A model generated the notes under the pieces. That model was not told the origin of the DNA, did not search any database, and was given only the letters and a program-made list of their open reading frames with translations. A DNA stretch of 64,000 nucleotides from a bacterium (GTDB lineage Bacteria > Spirochaetota > Leptospiria > Leptospirales > Leptonemataceae): the NCBI GenBank assembly GCA_024742665.1, contig JANSYA010000007.1, forward strand, positions 186,001 through 250,000, in the 5' to 3' direction. Numbering within the stretch: position 1 is the first letter of the stretch; the number at the start of each line of letters is the position of its first letter. The translations under genes were made by a program, and so were the position numbers. Of the stretch, positions 9,923 through 19,811 are shown piece after piece.

Positions 9923-11002
9923 TTATGTTTTGCCTGCGCTTCTGGGAGCGGAACTGGAATCGGGAGCGGACCCGGCCGCGGCAGGCGGTTGTTTGCGAGC
10001 CATAAAAAAGACCGCCGTTCGCAGCAGCGCGTCGAAAACGATTTCGGGTAAAAGCCAGCGCAGGAAATTATAGCCGTGGCTGTCTAGTCCGACCCGATAG
10101 CGCACCGCCGGTCGCCTGCGTTCCGTGATATTCGCAATAGTACGGGCCGCGCTCTGTGCGCCGGTCGAAAAACCATCGTAGTCGCGGCCGATGTGCGCGG
10201 TTAAAAAACTATACGGAGATGCAGGCGGTGTCTGTTTTCCGGCGGGCTTCTGTTTGGCCGTCGACTTTCGCGCGGCTTTTTGCGGCCCGGCGATCATCTG
10301 CATATTTTGTTTGAAGTTCGTGCGAATCAGCCCGGGCTCGATCAAACTGGTATAGATGCCGAAGGGCAGCACTTCGTAGCGCAGGGATTCCGAGAAGGCT
10401 TCGAGGGCCCACTTGCTCGCCGTGTAGGCGGAACCGGTCGGCACGACGATGCGGCCCAGAATGGAACTCACGTTTAAGATGCGGCCGTGGCCTCGTTCGC
10501 GCATTCCCGGCAGGACCGCCCTGGCCATCCGCATCGCGCCGAAAAGATTCGTTTCGAGCTGGGCGCGAAACTCCGCTTCGGGCAGCTCTTCGAATGCGCC
10601 GTACAGGCCGTAGCCGGCGTTGTTGATCAGCACGTCTACCCGGCCGCATTCTTTGTGAATCCGCAGCACGCCGCGTTCGATGTGAGCGGGACGGTTTACG
10701 TCCAGTTCCAGCAGGCGAAATTCAGGGCGTTCAATGAGCGGCGCCAGCTCCGCCCGGGCGCGCTTCATATTTCGAACGCCGCCGTAGACGATGTGTCCGC
10801 GTTCGATCAGCTCCCCGGCCAGAGCCCGGCCGATGCCGGCTCCCGCGCCGGTGATCAGGACCACCAGACATTCGGGCGGCGGCTCCTGCGGTGGAGCAGA
10901 GGTTCGGGCGCCGCGTTTTTTGGACGCTGAAGAGGATGAAGCTACAGTACGATCGGCCACGAAATGAGACGGTATTCCCGTCTGCCTGCGCCGAGAAACC
11001 AT
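9923..11002 (-). CDS. Short-chain dehydrogenase/reductase (SDR)
   Basis: A 359-residue classical SDR. The cofactor motif TGAGAGIG lies after strand 1, followed by NNAG, the catalytic Ser (NVSSILG) and YTASK. The product should be an NAD(P)-dependent oxidoreductase; the substrate cannot be told. The Rossmann core starts only at about residue 48, so the first 45 Ser/Pro/Arg-rich residues are either a real extension or a start called too early. Residues about 238-265 are a Lys/Pro/Ala-rich insert, and the C-terminus has a hydrophobic stretch (about 315-340) that could associate with the membrane, as in SDRs acting on lipid-like substrates. Confidence 0.87.
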   Translation of the reverse strand: MVSRRRQTGIPSHFVADRTVASSSSASKKRGARTSAPPQEPPPECLVVLITGAGAGIGRALAGELIERGHIVYGGVRNMKRARAELAPLIERPEFRLLELDVNRPAHIERGVLRIHKECGRVDVLINNAGYGLYGAFEELPEAEFRAQLETNLFGAMRMARAVLPGMRERGHGRILNVSSILGRIVVPTGSAYTASKWALEAFSESLRYEVLPFGIYTSLIEPGLIRTNFKQNMQMIAGPQKAARKSTAKQKPAGKQTPPASPYSFLTAHIGRDYDGFSTGAQSAARTIANITERRRPAVRYRVGLDSHGYNFLRWLLPEIVFDALLRTAVFFMARKQPPAAAGSAPDSSSAPRSAGKT

Positions 11003-11016
11003 TTTTTAACCCGCTC

Positions 11017-11038
11017 GCGTCTGTTGCAAAACAGACGC
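11017..11038. repeat. Perfect 9-bp hairpin
   Basis: GCGTCTGTT and AACAGACGC flank a GCAA tetraloop. It lies just upstream of the SDR start on the opposite strand, so it would be in that gene's leader. Confidence 0.6.
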
Positions 11039-11039
11039 A

Positions 11040-11181
11040 GGGTGGGTTTGTTGTTCGGCAGGCGTTGCAGACAGGCTCACAGGGCCGTTTTGCGTGTAGT
11101 CTGCCCGCAGACCACGGGGTTTGCGCAACAAACCGCAGCGTCTGCGACGCCTGCCGGACTAAAATAACAAATCCACCCCAC
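11040..11181. repeat. Long imperfect inverted repeat (MITE-like or structured leader)
   Basis: The left arm near 11040-11072 (GGGTGGGTTTGTTGTT then CGGCAGGCGTTGCAGA) matches the reverse complement of the right arm near 11144-11181 with a few mismatches and a small bulge. A nested palindrome GTCTGC-CC-GCAGAC sits in the loop. No open reading frame of interest lies inside. It could be a miniature mobile element or a folded RNA between the SDR gene and tRNA-Ala. Confidence 0.5.
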
Positions 11182-11270
11182 ACACCGGATGCATGAAATG
11201 GTTTACAAAAAACCGCCCTGACGGTCTCTGGCAGAAGCGCTGGCGAATCGTTTGTCCGGCGCGTGGAATT

Positions 11271-11343
<73 letters not shown>

Positions 11344-11350
11344 CAATAAC

Positions 11351-11379
11351 GCTCCGGTCGTCCGACCGGAGCATTTTTT
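11351..11379 (+). terminator. Rho-independent terminator of tRNA-Ala
   Basis: A perfect 10-bp stem, GCTCCGGTCG/CGACCGGAGC, with a 2-base loop is followed directly by ATTTTTT. It lies 8 bases after the tRNA. Confidence 0.9.
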
Positions 11380-11487
11380 GAATTCGCATTCACTCGCATG
11401 ACGTGCTCCCGAACGAGCCCGGTCTGTCTGCGGTGGATCGGGATTTTTCCGTTTGACAGGATCTTCCAGGCGCGGTTGTTGCAGTGA

Positions 11488-12390
11488 GTGAAGAAGGTCC
11501 GCAGAGCCCTCCAGGAAATCCTGATCAAGTCCCTGAATACTCAGCAAATGGGTCATCTCGGGCGGGAAGTGGATCCCACTTTCGATATTTACGAGTACTC
11601 CGGATTCGGAGATAAGATCGTAATCCCGCGTAAGGTCGCCGCCGACTGCATCATGCAGTATTTCAATACCGAGGGGCCGATGCTCAGTTTCATCGCCTTT
11701 ATGCTCTCGCGCAATGGGCAGGGTATGAGCGGCGGCGTCGTGCAATTGAAAGGCGAAGGCCGCCTCCTGGAGCATCTGCAGGAGCTCGGCTGGGACTACG
11801 ACGCCGACAACGCCCGCTTTCAAAAAGAGCAGAGCGTGCGCGAAACCGGTTGGGGTTTCATGCGCGAGGGCGAAGAGTATTCGATGAGCTTCGCCAGCAT
11901 CGATATCGTCGCCAGCTCCGAACTCGTGCGGACGAATGTCAAAGAGGACGTGGAACTGACCCTTTCGCGTTTGCGGGCGTACATTCAAAAGCACGTCGAT
12001 TTTTGGGACGGCCGGATCTGGTCCTGGTACGGCGACGGCGGAATGGCCGTTTTCCAGGGCAAAGACAGCGCGCCGATGTCGGTCCTGTCGATGGCGTCGA
12101 TTGTGAACTATTTACCCGTCTTCAATATTTCCGAGAACGAACTGCGGCCCGAGAACGACGTGAAGCTGCGGATCGGCATGCACTATGGATCCTGCATCTA
12201 CAATCACGACGTAAATAAAATCTCCAGCCAGGATATTAAGATCTCCCAGGAAGTCGAAAAAAGTTACGCGGATCCCAATTCCCTGGCGCTTACAGAAGCC
12301 ACCTGCCGTCTGCTGCCCCAGGAGATTCGCAAGAGCTTTGAGGTCTCGGCGGAGCTTAAAGGAATGCGGGTCTATCGTTACCACGCCTGA
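11488..12390 (+). CDS. Class III nucleotidyl-cyclase-like protein (catalytic residues partly missing)
   Basis: 300 residues from a GTG start, which lacks a clear ribosome site; Met21 is an alternative. The first 120 residues form a domain I do not recognise. From about 130 onward the protein follows a class III adenylate/guanylate cyclase homology domain. Both metal-binding Asp positions are kept (FASIDIVASSEL near 138 and YGDGGMAVF near 181). The usual G-D-x-V-N-x-A-x-R segment reads QDIKISQEV instead, losing the transition-state Asn and Arg. It may therefore be a pseudo-cyclase or nucleotide sensor. It is followed after 41 bases by a second cyclase-like gene on the same strand, probably one operon. 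Confidence 0.72.
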   Translation: MKKVRRALQEILIKSLNTQQMGHLGREVDPTFDIYEYSGFGDKIVIPRKVAADCIMQYFNTEGPMLSFIAFMLSRNGQGMSGGVVQLKGEGRLLEHLQELGWDYDADNARFQKEQSVRETGWGFMREGEEYSMSFASIDIVASSELVRTNVKEDVELTLSRLRAYIQKHVDFWDGRIWSWYGDGGMAVFQGKDSAPMSVLSMASIVNYLPVFNISENELRPENDVKLRIGMHYGSCIYNHDVNKISSQDIKISQEVEKSYADPNSLALTEATCRLLPQEIRKSFEVSAELKGMRVYRYHA

Positions 12391-12431
12391 GACCGGCGCA
12401 TCCGATATTAATATCAGGCTTAACAATTCGA

Positions 12432-13487
12432 ATGGATATACTGGTAGTCGACTCAGACGTAGCGATCAAAGAATATTATACGCACCTCCTGGAATCGGAG
12501 TTCCGAAACGTTAAGGTGCGTTTTTGCGCGTCGGGCGAAGAAGCCCTCGCGGATCTGGACGAACATTCGTGCGACATCGTCTTAACTGAATCGCTGGTCA
12601 GCGACGCGATGGACATTTTTGAATTCCTGGCGCGCCTGACCGAGCGCCGCGTTCCCGCGGTCGTGGTTTCGTCGCAGGGGCCGGAGCGTTTGATCGTCGA
12701 ATGCCTGCGCAACGGCGCTCTGGATTTCGTTACGAAAAGCAATATCAAGCTGGGGCATCTTCCGGCGATCATCGCCCGGGCTTTGTTAGAAGCCGATCGC
12801 TGGCAAAAGATTCAGACATACGAACGCAGCGTGCCCCATCGCGAAGAGTACTCGCGCCTGGACGATCGTCTGCGATCCTACGTCGACGCGGAGCGCCGCC
12901 AGGAAAGTCGCGCGGCGGCGGTGAGCGGCGAAGCGGGCCAGGCGGCGGGCGAAGACGAATTCGTCGAAGGCCAATCGTATTTCATTATTTATCTATATCT
13001 GCAGATTAATTTCCCGCCGGAATTGAAGGGCGGGATGGATCCGCGGCGCTTCGCGATGCTGCAGAGTCGCGTGCTGGATAAATTCGTCGAGATCGCGCCG
13101 CGCTACGGCGGCCGCCTCTGGACGCGCAAAGAAGACGGCTGCTTCTTCGCCTTCGTCGGCGATTCCTATTTGACGGCGCTGCTCGCGGCGATCGAGATTC
13201 GCGCCAGTTTGAATATCTTTAATATGACCGTTGAGAATCTCAACGCTTCGATCAACGTAAACATGGCTTTGACCTGCGGTCACACCGTTTACAAAGAAGA
13301 TCACGGTCAGATTTACAGCGAAGCCCTGAATCTTTCGGCGCACATGGCGATCAACAATTCAGACAAAAACGTGACCTTGCTGACGGCGTCGATCTACGAT
13401 CAGCTGGACCAGCGGGCGCGGAAATATCTATTCAAGGCCGGCCAGTTCGAAGGCCATGAGATTTATCGCTACGAAGCTATTGCGTAG
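12432..13487 (+). CDS. Degenerate receiver domain fused to a cyclase-like domain
   Basis: 351 residues. Residues 1-125 follow a CheY-type receiver fold: acidic pair VVDSD at the end of strand 1 and the conserved Lys in FVTKSN. The phosphoacceptor Asp is replaced by Glu (VLTES, E53), a substitution that often mimics the phosphorylated state. A Ala/Gly/Glu-rich linker follows. The C-terminal half (about 185-345) resembles a class III cyclase domain with the first metal Asp missing (YLYLQINF), an acidic KEDGCFFAF strand and a SEALNLSAHM helix where the Arg is His. Catalytic cyclase activity looks unlikely. Probably co-transcribed with the preceding cyclase-like gene. Confidence 0.72.
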   Translation: MDILVVDSDVAIKEYYTHLLESEFRNVKVRFCASGEEALADLDEHSCDIVLTESLVSDAMDIFEFLARLTERRVPAVVVSSQGPERLIVECLRNGALDFVTKSNIKLGHLPAIIARALLEADRWQKIQTYERSVPHREEYSRLDDRLRSYVDAERRQESRAAAVSGEAGQAAGEDEFVEGQSYFIIYLYLQINFPPELKGGMDPRRFAMLQSRVLDKFVEIAPRYGGRLWTRKEDGCFFAFVGDSYLTALLAAIEIRASLNIFNMTVENLNASINVNMALTCGHTVYKEDHGQIYSEALNLSAHMAINNSDKNVTLLTASIYDQLDQRARKYLFKAGQFEGHEIYRYEAIA

Positions 13488-13538
13488 TTCCTTCGAAGCG
13501 ATAGCGTAGTTTCCTGAAAGCGATAGCGTAGGCGATAG
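13472..13538. repeat. Three degenerate 22-bp direct repeats at the gene end
   Basis: CGAAGCTATTGCGTAGTTCC (13472 on), CGAAGCGATAGCGTAGTTTC (13494 on) and GAAAGCGATAGCGTAGGCGA (13516 on) are tandem copies. The first holds the last codons and stop of the receiver/cyclase-like gene; the others repeat that stop-codon context into the gap. Confidence 0.75.
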
Positions 13539-13540
13539 CC

Positions 13541-16363
13541 TCAGCCCGGCAGTTCGCCTTCGGAAACGCGTTCCAGGGCGTACAGGAGGCCCTGCTTTTT
13601 AATCGGCTTGGTTAAATGCGCGTCGCAGCCGGCTTCCCGCGTGCGTTCGAGATCTTCGCGCATCGCGTAAGCGGTCAGGGCGATGATCGGCGTATGCTCG
13701 GCCTGCGTTTCGCTTTCCAGTATGCGGATTTGACGGGTCGCTTCGTAGCCGTCCATGATCGGCATCTGCATATCCATCAGGATTAAATCGAAGGGATGAT
13801 CAGAGGCCTTAAAAATATCTACGGCTTCGGCTCCATTTTCGGCGAAGGTCAGCTCGTGTTTGGTGCCTTTGACGAAAGCCTGGATCAGCAGGCGATTGTC
13901 GTCCGTGTCCTCGACCAGTAGAATTCGCAGCGCGCGAACTTCTCCAGCCGCTTTCTTTTGTGTGTCTTGCGCGATCGTGGAACGCGATTCGGGGCTGGCG
14001 AACTGTTCTACGATTTCGCAGACCTGGGTGCGGCGAATGGGTTTGACCAGGTGGCTGGTAAAACCCAGGCGCTGAAGATGCGGCTGATCCTCGCGATAGC
14101 TTTCCGGAGTAACCATCATGATGACAATCGGCGTTTGCACGACTGCGCGGTCGGTCGGGGCCGGCGCGTCTCGCAGAATACGGTCGAGCCGTTCCGCCAG
14201 ATCGAAGACGCCGTCGGCCAGGCGCCGATCGAGAAAGACAATATCGAAACGATCCTGTTGGGCGGCGGACGCTTCCGTTAGCCTGAGCGCCGTTTCTGCG
14301 GAGTCCGCCAGACTCACCCGACTGCCGTGCAATTCCAGGGTTTCCTTTAAGATGCGCTGGTTTTCGGGATGCGTGTCGATCACCAGGCTGCGCTGACCGT
14401 CGACGCGTAGATTCGCGTACGATTTATGATAGCCCGGATCTTCCGCGGCGCCCTGGCCGGCGTCGTCCGATGCAGGAGCGAACTGACCCGTGAAGTGAAA
14501 GACGGTGCCGGGTTTGTCTTCCCCCGGGCTTTCGGCGCGAATAAATCCGCCCATCAATTCGATCAGGCGTTTGCAGATCGCAAGACCCAGGCCGGTGCCG
14601 CCGTACTTGCGGGTCGTGGAGGAATCCACCTGCGTAAAATTTTCGAAGATCGCTTCGCGCTTCGCGGGCGGTACGCCGATGCCCGTGTCGCGTACGCGAA
14701 ACGAAATCGTATATTCGCTGTTGGAACGGGTCAGCACTTCCGTGTGCAACGAGATGCTGCCGCTGGACGTAAACTTAATCGCGTTGCCGATCAGATTTAC
14801 AAAGACCTGGCGCAGTCGGTGAGGATCGCCCTGTAAGTGAATCGGCGTGCCGGGCGCGATATAATTCGTGAGTTCAAGCCCCTTCTGGTGGGCCTGGAGC
14901 GCCATGATTTCGCAGGTGCGGTCGAGGATTTCTTCTAAATTAAAGGCCACGTCTTCGAGTTCGAGATGACCGGCTTCGATTTTCGATAGATCGAGAATAT
15001 CGTTGATCAACAGGAGCAGGGTGTCGCCGGCTTTGCGTAGTACGTCGATGTATTCCCGCTGCTCTACGTTGACCGGAGTCTCGCGCAACAGATCGCTCAT
15101 ACCGATGATCGCGTTCATGGGCGTGCGAATCTCGTGGCTCATGGACGCCAGAAATTCGGACTTGGCGCGGTTGGCGGTGTCGGCCTCTTCTTTGGCGCGT
15201 TCCAGCTGCGCCTGGACTTCTTTGCGCTCTAAGGCCGCCGACAGCCAGCGTCCCATCAAGCGCACCAGGTCTTTGTCGGAGTCCTGAAATGGTTTGTCTG
15301 GATCTCGCGGCTTGCTCGCCGAAAAGTTAATGGTTCCGTAGCGCTGATCAAAAATGCGCAAGGGCGCCGCGATATATGCTTCGAATTGCAGGGCGTCGTA
15401 CGACGGGTGCCCGCTCAGGGGCGAAGCGCCCATATGATTGATGGCGATCGGCTCGTCGGCCTGGAAAGTAATCTGGCAGGGCGTTTTGCTGAAAGACAGG
15501 CTGGCGCCGGCTTTCAATTCGATCGGTTCGCGCGAAGCGACGTTGAGCACCGTATAGTCGTCCTGTTCGGGTTTGATGCGACTGAGAACGCCGACGTCCA
15601 GATTCAGGATTTCGCAGCCCAGGGCCAGCATCTCATCGATCTGCCGGTCCAGGGAGATACGCGAAAGCGAGGTGACTTCATACAGGCGACGAATACGCCG
15701 GGAGTGCTCGCTGATTTCGGATTCGACTCGCCGGCGCTGTTCGAGTTCGCCCTGGACCTGTTCATACAGGCGCGCGTTCTGCAGCGCCACCGCGGCGAGT
15801 TCCGAAAAACCCTTCAGGATGACGACGTCGCTCTCTTCGAATTCGCGGTTTGCTTCGAAGTAGGCCAGGGCCAGCACGCCGATGATTCGCGATCCCCGGC
15901 GCAGGGGCAGGGCGGCGATGGCGTGGACCGGTTCTTTAATTTCAAGGCTGCGGTGTTCCCATACTGCATAATCGGAAACGACCAGGGTCTGCCCGTCCTG
16001 CCAGACTTTGCCGATGATGCCTTCTCCCGGCTGACAGGGCCAGCCGACGTAGCGCTGGAACATCCCGATGCCGACGCGGGCGCGCATTTCACTTTCGTCC
16101 TGAGATAGTAAATATAAGAAGCCGTGTTCGGCCTGGATCAGATCCGCCGAACGCCGCACGATTTGTTCGAGCAGATTGTCCGGATCCAACTCGCCGGTCA
16201 GACTGATCGCAGTTTCCTGAAGCGCCGCCAGATAGGCTTCGTTTTTCCGATGGCGTTTGAGTTCCTGCTCCAATTCCGCGATTTGCGAACGGAGTTCTTC
16301 CGGTGTGCGTTCCGGAGCGTCGACGAATCCGTCGGAGGAACTGTCGGGTTTTGCGCTGTGCAT
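13541..16363 (-). CDS. Hybrid sensor histidine kinase (GAF-GAF-HisKA-HATPase-REC-REC)
   Basis: 940 residues with no membrane segment, so a cytoplasmic sensor. An N-terminal coiled coil is followed by two GAF domains (about 50-200 and 230-385), a HisKA domain with the phosphoacceptor in [10 protein letters not shown] near residue 408, and a complete ATPase domain (N-box LIGNAIKF, G1 DTGIGV, G2 GGTGLGL). Two receiver domains follow, with phosphoacceptor Asp in VFLDRRL (about 660-790) and LILMDMQMP (about 810-930). The second is the canonical one. It is divergent from the oligopeptidase gene and its partner regulator is not obvious; the neighbouring receiver at 12432 lacks the Asp. Confidence 0.93.
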   Translation of the reverse strand: MHSAKPDSSSDGFVDAPERTPEELRSQIAELEQELKRHRKNEAYLAALQETAISLTGELDPDNLLEQIVRRSADLIQAEHGFLYLLSQDESEMRARVGIGMFQRYVGWPCQPGEGIIGKVWQDGQTLVVSDYAVWEHRSLEIKEPVHAIAALPLRRGSRIIGVLALAYFEANREFEESDVVILKGFSELAAVALQNARLYEQVQGELEQRRRVESEISEHSRRIRRLYEVTSLSRISLDRQIDEMLALGCEILNLDVGVLSRIKPEQDDYTVLNVASREPIELKAGASLSFSKTPCQITFQADEPIAINHMGASPLSGHPSYDALQFEAYIAAPLRIFDQRYGTINFSASKPRDPDKPFQDSDKDLVRLMGRWLSAALERKEVQAQLERAKEEADTANRAKSEFLASMSHEIRTPMNAIIGMSDLLRETPVNVEQREYIDVLRKAGDTLLLLINDILDLSKIEAGHLELEDVAFNLEEILDRTCEIMALQAHQKGLELTNYIAPGTPIHLQGDPHRLRQVFVNLIGNAIKFTSSGSISLHTEVLTRSNSEYTISFRVRDTGIGVPPAKREAIFENFTQVDSSTTRKYGGTGLGLAICKRLIELMGGFIRAESPGEDKPGTVFHFTGQFAPASDDAGQGAAEDPGYHKSYANLRVDGQRSLVIDTHPENQRILKETLELHGSRVSLADSAETALRLTEASAAQQDRFDIVFLDRRLADGVFDLAERLDRILRDAPAPTDRAVVQTPIVIMMVTPESYREDQPHLQRLGFTSHLVKPIRRTQVCEIVEQFASPESRSTIAQDTQKKAAGEVRALRILLVEDTDDNRLLIQAFVKGTKHELTFAENGAEAVDIFKASDHPFDLILMDMQMPIMDGYEATRQIRILESETQAEHTPIIALTAYAMREDLERTREAGCDAHLTKPIKKQGLLYALERVSEGELPG

Positions 16364-16525
16364 CTGGGTTAACGAATTGTTAGTTTATCGTTGGGCCTCA
16401 AACAGGCTAGTCCGGTTGCCGTGGATGTGGCAAGCGCAAAAACCGACACCCGTGGATTGCAGCATCAGGCGGCGAAAATAACGGCGGACACGCAGGTGTC
16501 TGCGGGAAATAAGGCGAAGTATCCT

Positions 16526-18685
16526 ATGAGCTCATCTTCCGAAACCATAACAACTGACAATCCTTTGCTGGAGCGCGGCAAGCTGCCGCCCTTCGATCGA
16601 ATCCAGCCCGATCACGTTATTCCGGCCGTGCGCAGCGTGCTCGCGGATCTGGAAACTCGTTTCGCGCGTCTGGAATCGGCGAGCGATTTAGCAGGCCGGG
16701 AAGTTTTGAACGAACTGGTCGAAATCGACTACGAAATTCATCGCACCTGGGGACCGGTCGGTCATCTACTGGGAGTCAAGAACTCCGACGAATTGCGCAA
16801 CGCGTATGAAACAGTGCAGTCAGAGGTCGTCGATTTCGGATTGCGCATGGGCCAGAGTCGCCGCGTTTTCGAGGCGCTGACGGAGATTCAGGATTCGCCG
16901 CAGTTTGCGGAGCTTTCGCCGGCTCGCCGGCGGATCGTAGAATTACGATTGAAAGACGCGCGCCACTCCGGCGTCGGTCTGGAAGGCGCGGACCGCGATC
17001 GCTTTAACGAGATCGCGCGGGAGCTTTCGAAATTGTACACCGAATTTTCGAACCACGTGTTGGACTCCACAAAGGCTTTCGCGATGGACCTGAGCGATTC
17101 GGGAGACGTCGACGGCCTGCCGGATTCGATCAAGGCGGCCGCCGCCCAATCGTACAATCAGGCGCATCCCGATGCGAAGGCCGCGGCCACCCCGGAAGCC
17201 GGTCCGTGGCGGGTGACTCTGGATCTGCCCTCGTACCTGCCGTACATGCAGCACGCCCGGAACCGGGGACTGCGCGAAAAACTATACCGTACATATATTA
17301 CCCGGGCATCCAGCGGTGAACTCGACAACCAGCCCTTAATCACAAAAATTCTCGCGCATCGCAAAGAGCAGGCCGCCTTGCTCGGCTTCGAGTCCTGGGC
17401 GGAGTACAGCCTGGATGCGAAGATGGCCGAGAGCGTTGACGAGGTGACGCGCCTTTCGGAAGAACTGCTGGTCGCGTCGATCGAACCCGCCCGCCAGGAA
17501 TTGCGGGAGCTACAGGAGCTCGCGGGCGAACGCGGTCAGACCGAAGATCTCATGGCCTGGGACGTGCCGTACTGGGCGGAACGCCTGCGGGAAGAGCGCT
17601 TTCAGTTCACCGACGAGGAGCTGCGCGCGTACTTTCCCATGCCGCGGGTGCTGGACGGATTATTTGATCTGGTGCGCGGACTGTTCGGCATTCACGTGCG
17701 GGCGGCCGACGGCGAAGCGCCCGTGTGGCACTCCGACGTGCGCTATTTTGTGATCGAAGATGCGGAGTCCGGCGAGGCCCTCGCATCGTTTTATCTGGAT
17801 CCCTATTCGCGTCCGGCGGACAAGCGCGGCGGCGCCTGGATGGGGGATTGCATCGGTCGCCGCAAAATCGAAAAGAAAGCCGAGCACGACGGCGCGATCG
17901 AACTGCCGGTCGCCTACCTGGTTTGCAACGGTTCACCGCCGGTCGGAGATCGGCCGTCGCTTTTGTCTTTTCGCGAGGTGGAAACTCTGTTTCACGAATT
18001 CGGCCACGGCCTGCAGCATATGTTGACCCGGGTGGAAGAAGCGGACGTCGCGGGAATCAACGGCGTCGAGTGGGACGCCGTCGAGCTGCCCAGCCAGTTC
18101 ATGGAAAACTGGTGCTATCATAAGCCGACGCTGCTGGGCATGACCGCTCACGTCGAAACGGGCGCAACTATGCCCGACGATCTTTTCGAACGCGTGCGAT
18201 CCGCGCGGACCTTTCGCGCCGCCTGGCAAATGCTGCGCCAGCTGAACTTCGGTTTGATCGACATGGAGCTGCACCACAGCTTCGACCCGGCCGGCGAAGA
18301 GTCGGTATTCGACGTGCAGTCTCGCATCGAAGAGCGCACGAGTTTGATTCCCCGCCTGGAAGAAGATCGCTTTTTGTGTTCGTTTACGCATATCTTCGCG
18401 GGCGGTTATTCGGCGGGCTACTACAGCTACAAGTGGGCGGAAGTGTTGTCCGCCGACGCCTTCAGCGCCTTCGAAGAAGCTCTTGAGGCGGCCGGAACCG
18501 ATGGAACGACCGCCGGCGCGGACGGTCTGCCGGAAGCGGTCGCAAAGATCGGTCGCCGTTTTCGCGATACAGTGCTCGCCCAGGGCGGCAGCCGTCATCC
18601 CATGGAAGTCTTCGTCGATTTTCGCGGACGCCGTCCGACGACCGCCGCTCTGCTGCGGCACAGCGGACTGGCCCAGGCCGGCTAA
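16526..18685 (+). CDS. prlC: Oligopeptidase A (M3-family zinc endopeptidase)
   Basis: 719 residues from ATG 16526, which is preceded by an AAGGCGAAG-type site; an upstream TTG in frame would add 45 residues unlike the family. The M3 zinc motif HEFGH is in VETLFHEFGHGLQHM near residue 490, with the family regions GINGVEWDAVELPSQFMENW after it. No signal peptide is seen. Oligopeptidase A cleaves short peptides and signal-peptide fragments in the cytoplasm. Length and motif order are normal. Divergent from the hybrid kinase and followed after 18 bases by a transporter gene. Confidence 0.93.
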   Translation: MSSSSETITTDNPLLERGKLPPFDRIQPDHVIPAVRSVLADLETRFARLESASDLAGREVLNELVEIDYEIHRTWGPVGHLLGVKNSDELRNAYETVQSEVVDFGLRMGQSRRVFEALTEIQDSPQFAELSPARRRIVELRLKDARHSGVGLEGADRDRFNEIARELSKLYTEFSNHVLDSTKAFAMDLSDSGDVDGLPDSIKAAAAQSYNQAHPDAKAAATPEAGPWRVTLDLPSYLPYMQHARNRGLREKLYRTYITRASSGELDNQPLITKILAHRKEQAALLGFESWAEYSLDAKMAESVDEVTRLSEELLVASIEPARQELRELQELAGERGQTEDLMAWDVPYWAERLREERFQFTDEELRAYFPMPRVLDGLFDLVRGLFGIHVRAADGEAPVWHSDVRYFVIEDAESGEALASFYLDPYSRPADKRGGAWMGDCIGRRKIEKKAEHDGAIELPVAYLVCNGSPPVGDRPSLLSFREVETLFHEFGHGLQHMLTRVEEADVAGINGVEWDAVELPSQFMENWCYHKPTLLGMTAHVETGATMPDDLFERVRSARTFRAAWQMLRQLNFGLIDMELHHSFDPAGEESVFDVQSRIEERTSLIPRLEEDRFLCSFTHIFAGGYSAGYYSYKWAEVLSADAFSAFEEALEAAGTDGTTAGADGLPEAVAKIGRRFRDTVLAQGGSRHPMEVFVDFRGRRPTTAALLRHSGLAQAG

Positions 18686-18703
18686 AAAGACCGACGGTCC
18701 CGC

Positions 18704-19636
18704 GTGAAACTGCTGAATCAGTTTACGAATCTATTTCCCCTGTGGGTTTTGCTCGCCGGGGTGGTGGCCTTTCTCGCGCCGGAAGCGCTGCTCTGGATGC
18801 GCGGCAGTCTGATTACGATCGGGCTCGCGGTGATCATGCTGGGCATGGGCTTAACTTTAGACGGCGAAGACTTTCGCCGGGTGCTGGAGCATCCGCGCCG
18901 CGTACTGCTCGGCGTGGCATTGCAGTATCTGGTGATGCCTTTCGCCGGCTACGCAATCGCGCGTCTGTTTCAGCTTTCGCCGGAATTCGCGGTCGGTATG
19001 ATTCTGGTCGCTTCGTGTCCGGGCGGCACGGCTTCGAATGTGATCAGCTTCCTGGCCCGGGCGGATCTGGGGCTTTCAGTTTCGATGACCGCGGTTTCGA
19101 CGATGCTGGCGGCGATCATGACGCCGCTTCTGACTTTCTGGCTCGTCGGCGACCGGATGGAAGTCAGCGCTGCGCAGCTCTTCTGGAATACGGCCCAGGT
19201 CGTGCTCTTGCCGGTGCTGGCCGGTGTGATCTTAAATCGATATTTCAAAAAGCTCGCACGCGTGCTGCAACCCGTGGCGCCGCCCATCGCCGTGATCGCG
19301 ATCGCTTTGATTGTCGGAGCGGTGCTCGCGCACAAACGCGAGGCGGTGCTCGACGCCGGCTGGTCGCTGCTTGCGGCGATCTTCTGTTTGCATTTGAGCG
19401 GCTTCGCCCTGGGCTATCTCCTCGGACGCACGACGCGATCCGAACAGGCCGCGCGAACGATCGCGATCGAAGTGGGCATGCAAAATTCCGGCCTCGGCGT
19501 GGAGCTCGCGCGCACGAATTTTCCGGATACGCTGGTCGACGTGCCGAGCGCGATTTCCGCCACCGTGCATTCGGTGCTCGGCAGCGTCGCCGCGGCTCTA
19601 TGGCGCGGGACTGCGCCGTCCGACGCTTCTGAGTAG
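18704..19636 (+). CDS. Bile acid:sodium symporter family transporter
   Basis: 310 residues from a GTG start, with about nine or ten hydrophobic helices. The SBF-family signature CPGGTASNVISFLARADLGLS is present, followed by the MTAVSTMLAAIMTPLLT helix, and the second repeat has IEVGMQNSGLGVELA. These are the crossover regions that bind sodium in characterised members. The substrate in bacteria is rarely bile acid; organic acids such as pantoate or pyruvate are possible, and the sequence does not tell. The short gap suggests co-transcription with prlC. Confidence 0.88.
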   Translation: MKLLNQFTNLFPLWVLLAGVVAFLAPEALLWMRGSLITIGLAVIMLGMGLTLDGEDFRRVLEHPRRVLLGVALQYLVMPFAGYAIARLFQLSPEFAVGMILVASCPGGTASNVISFLARADLGLSVSMTAVSTMLAAIMTPLLTFWLVGDRMEVSAAQLFWNTAQVVLLPVLAGVILNRYFKKLARVLQPVAPPIAVIAIALIVGAVLAHKREAVLDAGWSLLAAIFCLHLSGFALGYLLGRTTRSEQAARTIAIEVGMQNSGLGVELARTNFPDTLVDVPSAISATVHSVLGSVAAALWRGTAPSDASE

Positions 19637-19649
19637 TCGATGCCGTTTT

Positions 19650-19800
19650 TTAGCAGGATGCCACGGATTTTTTTTTGGTATTGAGTGCCGTCGTGAATCA
19701 GGACCCTAAAAGAAAATCCGCGCAATCGGTGCCATCCGTGGCCGGCGTGCAATCAGCATCATCTTGCCATCCGTGCAAACCCGGTGGCCAGGCCATCCTG
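19650..19800. repeat. Intergenic run of ATCCGTG-type repeats
   Basis: The gap between convergent genes carries repeated words: GCCACGGATTTTTTTTTGG, AAAATCCGCGCAATCGG, GCCATCCGTGGCC, GCCATCCGTGCAAACC and GGCCATCC. A second run of the same vocabulary occurs at 47100-47190. No gene is seen in it. Confidence 0.55.
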
Positions 19801-19811
19801 CTATTCGCGAA

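Noticed and set aside
16391..16525. TTG start giving a 45-residue extension to oligopeptidase A
   Set aside because: No family support and ATG 16526 has a suitable upstream site.
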